DNA of 24,180 nt, taken from Tolypocladium sp. Sup5 PDA-1 (Eukaryota > Ascomycota > Sordariomycetes > Hypocreales > Ophiocordycipitaceae). The position numbers and the translations under genes were made by a program. Positions 1 to 8,192 of this stretch are shown one piece after another (position 1 is the first letter of the stretch; every line of letters starts with the position of its first letter). The notes below the pieces were generated by a model. That model saw nothing but the letters and a program-made list of their open reading frames with translations. It was not told where the DNA came from and ran no database searches. The DNA is taken from the NCBI GenBank assembly GCA_000750105.3, contig JPHH03000134.1, positions 1 through 24,180 on the forward strand, read 5' to 3'.

Positions 1-1
1 A

Positions 2-859
2 TTCCTTTACTAAGGTATCTTTAGCTTCTTCCTAGCTAAGACTATTAACGAGGACCTTTATATAAGCTACTTCTTTTAGAGAGATATAGCCCTTAAGCTA
101 GGTAACCTTTTCGTTATCCCTAACGTAGTAGGCTAATATCTCTCTCTTAAACTTACGAAAGAACTCGGTAATATCCTTATTAATAAAGGTCCTAACTATA
201 GGGTATTAGATCTGCCCTATAGCAATAGTATCTCTAATAACTCTTCCGAAGCGTTCTAGGTCTATTCCCGCGAAGGGTCCCGTTATATTACTATTAGTAG
301 GGTTAGTAGAGTCTATTAACTTCGGTCTTGCTAGCGCTATTATCTATTCTAGTCTCTTTAAAGGTAGTATATAAAGGGTAACTTAAAAAGATAAGGTTAA
401 GCTAATGTCTTAGTCTTCCTCTTTTTCTATCCCTACTCCTTCTTTATCTCGGTCGCCTTTATATCGTCCTTATTTCTTATCCTTTACTCTAATAGCTCTT
501 AGTTCCTATATTATCCTATAGAACGAGGTATAAGTCGCTACTAGCCCTACCGAGAGAATAATACTCTATAATATCTACTAAACTAAGGCCTAGCTTATAA
601 GGACTAGGAGAAAATCCTACCTATTATAATCGAGGAACTATCTATTCTCGGTTAAAAGAGGCGATATATCTACCGAGCAAGACGGTCTAGCCCTCTCACG
701 GACTTCGTTATCGAGGTATAAAGGATTTCCCGGTAAGTAACTTCGTGACTCGCTACGAGGCTTCTTTACCGAAATAGCCCGCTTTCTCCCTATATTCGCT
801 TCGCACCCGAAGCTCTTCCTCGTATCCTAGCGGCTAAGCGGGGCGTTATTTCCCGGCAT
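2..859 (-). pseudogene. gag-like retroelement ORF inactivated by RIP (partial)
   Basis: Reading the minus strand from the ATG at 859-857 gives 286 codons in one frame to the window edge. It holds 15 stops, 11 TAG and 4 TAA, none TGA, and no frameshift. The stops lie where CAA, CAG or TGG codons would become TAA or TAG by CpA-to-TpA change. Between stops the peptides look like real protein: a basic Ser/Arg-rich N-terminus, a charged linker at about codons 130-155, then a helical domain with pieces such as ITEFFRKFKREILAYYVRDN and VAYIKVLVNSLS. The helical part recalls capsid-like Gag domains of fungal Ty3-type elements, but this is recognition by pattern only. The 3' end lies outside the window. 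Confidence 0.55.
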
Positions 860-1193
860 TATCTTCGTATAAATAGTAGTCGTATTATTCTATAATACCC
901 TAATTTTAGGCCTCTACTATAATAGGCTTATCGTAGTATAGAGTTTTCGTTCCCCTCTTTTATCGGTAAAGTTCTTATAGTAGCTAAAAGGTACTCTTAT
1001 CGATTAAGATAAGTTATTCACGCCCTAGAGACTAGTTTTATTAAGGGGGAATAAATACACTAAAGGCCGAGTGCAACGATCGTCGTGTAAGTCGTAGAGT
1101 CGGTCCCTGCCTAAGAAGTTAGCTATTAGTCAGTGATACGAGTCGTCGTGTAAGTTAGTGCGCTACTTAACGCGTAAGATAAGACGGGTATCC

Positions 1194-1279
1194 CCGTGTA
1201 AGTTAGAGCGACCGTTGCCGTATAAGTTAGAGCGACCGTTGCCGTATAAGTTAGAGCGACTATCTCCGTGTAAGTCAGA
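1194..1279. repeat. 24-bp tandem repeat in the retroelement leader
   Basis: Units begin at 1194, 1218 and 1242, with a partial fourth at 1266. The core reads CCGTRTAAGTTAGAGCGACC. Units 1 and 4 have GTGTAAG, while units 2 and 3 have GTATAAG, which is the TG-to-TA change expected from RIP on the opposite strand. Looser relatives (CGTGTAAGT) lie near 1085 and 1147. The array is about 335 bases upstream of the gag-like start. Confidence 0.75.
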
Positions 1280-1430
1280 ATATTAGCATAGCGGCGTATA
1301 GTCTATAAATTAGCGCTTATATAAATAGGTCTTTGTATCGTATAAGTCAAAGGTAAAGAGGCAAGGAGATGGTACTACGGCTATCTTAAAAATATAGGAG
1401 GAATTAACTAGGATTTTTCATTATTAGAAT

Positions 1431-2728
1431 CTCAAAAGCTCATAAACGTTACGACTTGCGTCGATGCGTGCATGGGGGACTATCTATTCATAGGGACACA
1501 GACGTCTCTCTTATACCTATAGACTCGCTGGGCGTCCCAATGTTCCTCCACTTTTTTGTGTTTTCCGTTTTTCTGGTCAGGGGTCTGCACCAACACCCCA
1601 ACAAACTAACGCGTGAGAAGGTGAGATAATTGACTGGTAAAGGCTCTTGATTTCTAGCTAAATGAGTGGAAAGGAGCTTCCTTTTATCTATGCCGTTGAG
1701 GCCTGTGATGCCTTGTAATCCAACGTTGGCTGCGTGTTAGTCGTGTTGGTGGCGTTAGACTTCGCGATTGAGGCGTTTACAGCTTCAATTGAGTCCCGAG
1801 TCATCAATGCAACGAGGCTTCATTCATCAATGGAAGAAGGCAACGAGGCTTGATTCCTGAATGCACACACCGAGTCATCAATGTGATGTGGCGGTTGTGC
1901 GGTGGATGTGACACCGAGAAGACCGTCTAGATACGAGAGACTAGGGAAGGCGGCGTCCACGTTTCGGTCCATCCAGGCCAAGCAACCATCAATTAAATAG
2001 ATTTCACGAAGAGAGCAAGCGAAAGCAATTACAAGGGCGTTTCCCAAGCGACGTCGGCGAGGGGGTCGGCCGCGAAAGAGAACAGCAGAGCCTAACGGTG
2101 CCTCCAACACAGGAGGTTCGGCACAACATCAGCGTCGACTCACGTGCAAGTTGGGGATGTGAGGATGGATGTGTCTGGTGCCACGGCAGAGATGACACAC
2201 GACGCGCGGAGCGGACAGGGCCTGTTGCCAAGAGAAAGTGGTGCAGCGCAGGTAGCGGTTGCAAAGCTCCCGCTATCTCATCGACAGATCTTACCCAAGG
2301 AGAGCTGGCAAGGAGATACAGAGGGGGGTGTATGGCAGCGGTTGTCCCATCAGCGCCTCCCAGTGTTCAACTCTCGGTAGGGCGGTTCAGTAGCCTTGGT
2401 GAGGACAAGCCGTCTGCTATGGCCGCCGATAACCCCGGAATATCGGGTCCGGAGGGTGCGGCGGTGCTACGAAGGCGAGGAAGAAGGATGGCTTTGAACA
2501 AACACACCGCCTCGGAACAGAGCGCAAGCTAGGAAGGCCATTAACTACGTTAAGGCATCGGACTGGACAAACCAACCAACATACCGCGCGGCCTGTTCGA
2601 CCGAAGGAGGTGGGAGTTGGAGCTGCAGACGCGAATTTAGCTGGACAGTCGCGGCCAATACCATCATGTCAAGCCGGCTCTGAAGAAGCAGAGCAGGCAT
2701 GGGAAGAACAGGCTGTAAGACGGACTGA
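1431..2728. other. gene-poor stretch without a supported gene
   Basis: Base composition is ordinary here, unlike the RIP-mutated block to the left. Open frames up to 144 codons exist on both strands, but they overlap one another, lack recognisable domains, and several start only at GTG or TTG. The only structure I see is a small direct repeat at 1796-1884. I read this as intergenic or old repeat-derived DNA. Confidence 0.5.
1796..1884. repeat. short imperfect direct repeats
   Basis: CCGAGTCATCAATG occurs at 1796 and again at 1870. Between them GCAACGAGGCTT occurs at 1809 and 1840, each followed by a similar ATTC-rich tail. This looks like a local duplication; no function can be assigned. Confidence 0.5.
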
Positions 2729-3154
2729 GCTGAGACGCACGGGAAGAGGATCTGTGATCCTAGTCAAGAGGAGCCTCCGAGAAAACAGAATCGCGCTGGA
2801 ATCCGAGGGCAGAGGAGACGCCAGTTGCAGGCCGAAGACCTGGCCAGCGTCTTGCGCTTCTTAGAAGAAGAATTTGCCATGAAAGAGAGACTGTCCAACG
2901 ATTAGACGTGGTATACGCCGATACCAGAGGAGAGAAAGATGGCGACCGTGCAAACCTTTTACAAGGCATTCCATGACGTGAAGGCCTTGCCAGTGTGGAC
3001 CTGCATGTTGTGCTACCGCAATCGCACGAAAAAAGAGTTGAGACAGGTTACATGGGAACGATAGGCGTTTGACTGCGTCGGGAAGGCAGATGGCTCACCA
3101 TTTTCCTTAAGGTATCGGAGCTGCTTTCCCGGGGGCGAGACCGTCCCAGTAGCG
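2729..3154 (+). pseudogene. relic resembling the N-terminal region of a fungal Helitron protein
   Basis: One plus-strand frame reads as protein with TAG stops at 2903 and 3062. It starts after a TGA at 2726 with a basic Arg/Gln-rich part, then LASVLRFLEEEFAMKERL, then TFYKAFHDVKALPVWTCMLC, and after the second stop DGSPFSLRYRSCFPGGETVP. The pattern of a short helical part, a CxxC-type motif, and a later DGSPF...C segment resembles the cysteine-rich region ahead of the helicase-like domain in Helitron proteins of filamentous fungi. This is from memory of the family and was not searched. Similarity stops abruptly near 3154, and no Rep or helicase part follows, so only a fragment remains. Confidence 0.4.
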
Positions 3155-4502
3155 CGGGAACCCGGTGGTGTCGTACTTCTCGGGCCCGGTGCCGATGCAG
3201 CACCTGGACGAGTCGAGGGTCGAGATGTAGGCCGCCGCCGCCGGCACGATGCTGCCAGTGTCGTCCTACAGATGAACTCCCTGTTCGGGTCCATGACGCT
3301 CCTGCAGAATCACCAACCGCAGACAATGTCACATGGGTCCCTACAAAAGGCAAGAAGATCAAGACGGACAAGGCAGTGGTTCTGGAAAACGCGACGTATG
3401 GACGTATGGATTCAAGCAAGCCAGGCACATCCGGCAAAGACGTGCATCACGGTTCGTTGCAGCCGCCTCGTCCGTAGGCATCCGCGTCATGGGTCGAGGG
3501 CTGATTGGGGAGCATTGGCCGCAGGGCTCACCGAAGCCAGAGGCGAATTCCTGCATGTAGACGCCGGGGCATTCAGCGCGTACCAGACGAAACAACTCTC
3601 CCAAGGTCACTTTCCCTGTCCAGGAACTCGCTGCTGTCCTGCTACGTTCCAAAGGCTGTGAACACCGTCCGTACACGAACCCGGTCCTTGGACAATCCGT
3701 CCGTCCAGGACAACTCATCCGTCCCCCATGGATGTCAACTTCGGTTGGCGCAGGGACACCTATTTCGTGTACGGATACCTAGTCTGGATTCGTTCAAGGA
3801 CGCTAATTCCTGCACGGATGTCTAAACTGATTGCGACACACGATGTTCGGTGACAGGCTTTCGTAGCCATGGATATATCTCACAGGCCGTGCGTCTCGCC
3901 GTAGTCGGGGATACCGATGGCTTGTCCGTAGAGAGAGTTCGTGTGGTTTAGTTAGCCACCTGCATCTGCACAAGAGTTCGGTGGGCGACCTATTGGAACA
4001 TCTGTTAGCGACCCCTACTCCTTGGTATACCTTGCCGTCGTTTTCGATCCCCATTTCCACTCCTTGACGCCATTCTCTTTGGACGCCGGTTCTTAGACTT
4101 TGAGGTGGGAGATGTCGGCTCGATTACAACGATGACGTGAGTGGGGGAGACTTGTACTGGATGGACTGTTCTATCAGGAGATGATGACGTGGACCACGTC
4201 GGAGCAAGAGAAATGTTAGTAATGAAGGCAGCAAGGCGTCAATCGGCAGCGCTATGGTGTCTTATAATTGGCTAGAAAGAGCGGGTTGAATGCGCTGGAA
4301 CATCAAATGCGGAAGGCCATCATTGACAACGAAAATCCACCCACACCAAATCCAGATGGCCACGTCTGCGCAACCACCACCCATCAAAGCATGTTTGAAC
4401 TTGACGTTGTGCTATAACATGCACCTATGCCCGCCCAAAATACTATCTTCTTCCGAGGAGAAGTGTGCCCGTACATGAGAACAACGTGGTGATAATATGA
4501 TT
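3155..4502. other. degenerate region, possible mosaic of coding fragments
   Basis: No intact gene is supported. Two stretches look weakly coding. On the minus strand, about 3125-3265 reads as an uninterrupted segment including STLDSSRCCIGTGPEKYD and FPRYWDG, just after a stop. On the plus strand, about 3270-3476 reads in one frame with VTWVPTKGKKIKTDKAVVLE and ends at TAG. Neither has a start codon or a family I can name. From 3480 to 4502 I see only short frames without coding character. Confidence 0.4.
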
Positions 4503-6932
4503 CTACTCTTGCACTACCTTCGGGTCCCTCTGGGCATCTCGCAGCATCCGCCGCACACGAGCATATAGCTTAGGATCTTCTCTATCTTGCCACGGCTTAT
4601 CCCCTGGAAACAGCAGCCGTCGTAGCCTGTTTACCCACTGAGCTAGAGGCTCGAAATATGGTGTAAACGACTGGCCTATCCGATTGAGAAAATGCCGTTC
4701 ATTGCCCACCAAGCCCGATTTTAGTTCTGCCAATACTTCCTCATCGATGTAATTCCATATATTAAATCGACCAACTACCCTAGCACGCTTATTCGGTCTA
4801 TTGTAATGAATGCATATCTAGAAGAGCACCCAGAAAAACGACTCTAGATCGTGCATGAAAGAGTGTTGATCGCCCAATAGAGCTCCTGTAGCCATGAATG
4901 CCCTCGTGCTAGTCTTCCCTTTTGCTCTAGAGGCGCCGTCTCGTTGCTCTCTGATAGCGAGATTAAGGTCGATTAGGAAAGCTCGCCGGGAGGGGTTCTC
5001 GTCGTCTTCATTGATTATGAGGTTGTTGATCGAGATGTCTCTGTGAAGAAAGCCAGCCTTGTGCAAGGACTCATGCCCTTCGATGCAGCCTTCTAGCGCG
5101 GCAAGCAGAGCCACGCGGGAGCTTGCCTTGTAGATCGGCTTCCTATAGTCGCGAAGAATGACCCGCTGGTATACCCGGTTTGGCAGGGCTTCAACGCTTG
5201 CCTTCACTGGAGATCCTGAACAGCATTGCTTGCTCGGCGGTAGAGCGGCGTCGGTGTCGCTGGACGGTCGCTTCACGCCAGCGCTGCTGCTTCGCCCTTT
5301 GCGCGAAACACTGGACGCGCTCGCACTTGACGGCAACATCGCACGTCCTGATCGATAGTTCGTAGCTTTCGTGACGTCTAGTCCCTTTCGAATATTATTT
5401 CGGACGTCGTTATCCGTACCGTGGAAGCGAACGGTCTCATGGTAGTAGTATCGGGCAACGTTGATGACGCCTTTCCTAGTCGCTTCTTAGATAAGTAAAC
5501 CCTCTTCGTCTCGGTCCGTGTACTACCACGCGTCCTTGATAACGAGCGGCGTCTGCGGGTCCTCTTTGCGATAGGCTTTCCAACATGTTGTCGCCCGGCC
5601 GGCAATGTAAGGCGCACGCTTCATGACCTTGTCAATGATGAGTCGCTCTATCCGGCCGCCTTGGTTAATCTCGATATACCGCTCGCCGCCGGATGTGATA
5701 ATGGTAGGGTCAAATCCAAGTCCGTCTTCGTTTATCTAGAGAAATCCGAGGATCGTGGTCACAAACTGTAGCGCATCGTCCTCCTTGTTGATGTCAAGTT
5801 GTTCGGAGGCGATCCCCCCGAGCCGGTCGAACTCCCAGACCCTCATGAGAGATCCGCAGAGAGTAAAGCCCAAGACGAAGCGACGGGTGTCTTGAGCAGC
5901 AAGAACCTCTCTCGCATACCTTGCGAGATCAATCCACGCTATCGAAGCTGTGTCGGCCTTCGGGTTGCTTTTTAGTTCGCCGGCAACGAGGATGTGTGAC
6001 CAACGATATCTCGAATCCTCAGTGTCAGGGTTGTATGTGATGTCGCTATTGACGAAGCCGATATCCATGCTGCGCTTGCCCGTGGAGCCCCCCAGTGGTG
6101 TCCTCGGCTGCGCCAACAGCTTTCGTCGAGCCGCCGGAGTCGAAATGCGGTCGCCTGCGAATGCTTCCAGCTTCGGGATTAGGCCGCCAAACCAGGTCAG
6201 CACGTCGCTCTCTTTGGCGCCTGTCGGCCATCCGCTCCACCCTTCGCTGCCGAAGAGCGGATTGTCGCCTTCGGCACACCTGCGAAAGACGGTAGCAGAG
6301 ACCGCCTCGAGATCTGGCACGCCACTGAAGAACGTCGCGCAGAAATGGGGAAGGCCGGCATATAGATGCTCGAGCTCCAACTTGAGGATCGGGTCCACAT
6401 TCTGGCGGAATTCCGACGAGTTCACGAAGCCGCTCGTGTTCTGACTCCACGGCGTTTGTTGGATCGACGAGGGTATCGGTCGGGGAGGCGGAGTGGGTTC
6501 GACGGCGGCAGTAGACACAAGATCCCAGATCAATGTGTCCTGAGGGTTGTCAGCAAGCGCTTCCTTGAGGAGAGGCTTGACACGGTCGAAGTCGAAGTCA
6601 TCGGACGCCACGGCTGAGATGAGTTTCAGGAGGTCGTTTTGAAGGGTACCGGCACTCGTCCTCGAGACCAGCAGGCCAGCGACTGGAAGAGCCTGGAGCG
6701 CCGAAAGAAACGGGAGCGTGAGATTCCGTAAGTCTATCCTGTCGGTCAGAGGAGTGCATTTTAGCAGAGTCGGTCAGAATGCCATACCATTTTGAGCCAG
6801 CTGATCGATGGCTGATGACGAGCGTGCTATGCTTCTGTCATCACAGATCGAATAGAATGAGGCGCGGAAGCCATCCAGACCGCTTCTAATGGGGTTGTCG
6901 TTGATCACATTTGATCGAATTTGATCCGTCAT
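4503..6932 (-). pseudogene. FunK1-type fungal protein kinase with four in-frame stops
   Basis: The start ATG (6932-6930) opens a 48-codon first exon. A 54-nt intron (6734-6787, donor GTATGG, acceptor TAG) joins it in frame to a second exon. The full frame is 792 codons, a normal size for FunK1 kinases (Pkinase_fungal). Family marks appear in order: an N-terminal region containing FVNSSEF; FDPTIITSGG; the lysine-bearing VIKDAW; KGVINVARYYYHETV; the Ser-rich KGRSSSAGVKRPSS linker; the catalytic loop HRDISINN at residues 612-619; LIDLNLA near 635, where relatives usually have an acidic residue for N; FFWVLF; and a C-terminal WVNRLRRLLFP segment. Stops are TAG at codons 381, 452 and 687 and TAA at 464. 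Frame is kept throughout, so loss is recent. Kinase function is known for the family; this copy is probably inactive. Confidence 0.85.
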
Positions 6933-8192
6933 GGTGTTCCGCCCGCCCAGCCGTCGTCGCGCATGTTGAAAGGGGTGGATGGTTGACGACAGGTCGGTGG
7001 CAGATCACGCGTCTCATGGGGGGCCCAATAGGTCCACGGGGCCCCGTGGCAATTATATAAGCTCCGCCGGCCACCACTGAAGCCAACCACTAAAGCCGAC
7101 AACTAGACCGCTATAATTCAGCGTTAGCAGCCACTACCCAAATACGCGCGTCACGTACCTACGCGGGTGACCAGCTCTGAGAGAGAGAGAATGGAGCGGC
7201 AGTCGTTTGGTGCCCTGGCCATGTGTCCGACCTGGCCATGCCGTCGGCGCATGTCGGCGATCTACACCGACGCTATGGATGACGCGATGGAAGAAATCGG
7301 CCGAGGTTCTACGAGTTGGTCAGAAAGGCGGCTCGGGATGGCTTCTCAAAGGTAGAAGCAACGATTGAGGATCATGTCGAAGCGGTAGTGGCAAATTCGA
7401 TGTTGGAGTCAACTACAGAGGATGCGGCAGCCCTCCCCTCCGTTTGTTCTCTTTTCTTTTTCTTCTTCATCTCGCAGGCCTCGGACTAGCACCGGATGCA
7501 AGAGGCAAATACGTCCTTACAGATACTTGAGATACCAACGACAAACATAGCTGGACACTCACCCCGAGGCCCGCCCGCTGCCGCAGTAGCAGTTCGTTGC
7601 AAGTCAACCTGTAAGCATTGCCGTTTTTTGCTCATTGAGATGAAATGTGCTAATGCGTTTATAGAGACCGTCAGCTTCGGCCTATAGGCACCTATACAGA
7701 CTACAAACCAACAAACACGGACGCTTCGACGGCACTACCAAGCAAAGCGCCCTTGTCACATTCAGAAATCTACGCCTATATACGCCACTACCAGCTACAT
7801 CTGCTGGAGTGTGCATTCCACTTTTGTTTAGCCCGTTTGGCCAACGCGATAGAGGGGGGCTAAGGCAGGTTTTGAGGATGTAGATAGTTGATGTTTATAC
7901 ATCAAATGAATCAGAGGTGTTTCCTGCCTTAACTTGACTTCCACATGCGAGTACGTGAGATAAGGGTGTCGCAATATTTGTTACCGTTTGGCCATGCCGG
8001 CCATCAGCTGATATCTCATATTCAGGTAATGCAGCAGCCGCAGACCTGCAGTGTTTCCGTTCAGGCTCCACAGCTCTTGAGCAGTGAATCGTACATGATC
8101 TCTCGCAACTCATTTCTCCGGGTCTTCTAGCCTTTTCGTCTACTCTATTCCGTACCATGATCTCATCGCATGCACACATCTCAACCAGAAGC
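6933..8192. other. intergenic region between the kinase relic and the PLP-rhodanese gene
   Basis: The part next to 6932 should hold the kinase promoter. From 7188 to 7489 there is weak coding character broken by a frame change (ATGGAGCGGCAG... in one frame, then RFYELVRKAARDGFSKVEAT in another, ending at TAG 7487), without a recognisable family. A pyrimidine run at 7449-7475 precedes a CAG. The part near 8192 would be the 3' untranslated region of the PLP-rhodanese gene. No complete gene is supported. Confidence 0.45.
7034..7060 (-). promoter_or_regulatory. TATA-like box and 16-bp perfect palindrome upstream of the kinase
   Basis: TTATATAA lies at 7053-7060, about 120 bases upstream of the kinase ATG. 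Right beside it, on the gene side, is the perfect palindrome CCACGGGGCCCCGTGG (7034-7049). The arrangement suits a core promoter with a dimeric-factor site, but no transcription start is known, and the palindrome could be chance in GC-rich DNA. Confidence 0.3.

Larger units (their letters stand above)
1..1430 (-). mobile_element. RIP-mutated retroelement, 5' part (probable LTR element)
   Basis: The stretch is TA-rich and almost free of CpA and TpG: in the first 600 bases I count one CA and three TG, while TA is everywhere. That is the mark of RIP acting on both strands. Composition returns to normal between about 1370 and 1430, which I take as the edge of the mutated repeat. The minus strand carries a long gag-like frame that leaves the window at base 1, so the element would run leftward, with its pol region outside. 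A 24-bp tandem repeat sits in what would be the leader. I could not define LTR ends, a primer binding site or target-site duplications, so assignment to an LTR class is inference. Confidence 0.7.

Noticed and set aside
2098..2532. 144-codon open frame on the plus strand
   Set aside because: No domain, overlapped by other frames of similar length, and composition like random GC-rich DNA.
5378..5735. Introns that would remove the FunK1 stop codons
   Set aside because: Removing codons 381, 452 or 464 by splicing would also delete conserved FunK1 segments, including the lysine-bearing VIKDAW, and no good GT...branch...AG set surrounds them.
6046..6450. Long frames antisense or out of frame to the kinase
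   Set aside because: They are shadows of the FunK1 coding frame, which carries the conserved motifs.
7188..7489. Possible small gene beginning with ATGGAGCGGCAG
   Set aside because: The coding-like part changes frame near 7300, has no recognised family and no intron that joins the frames; at best a relic.
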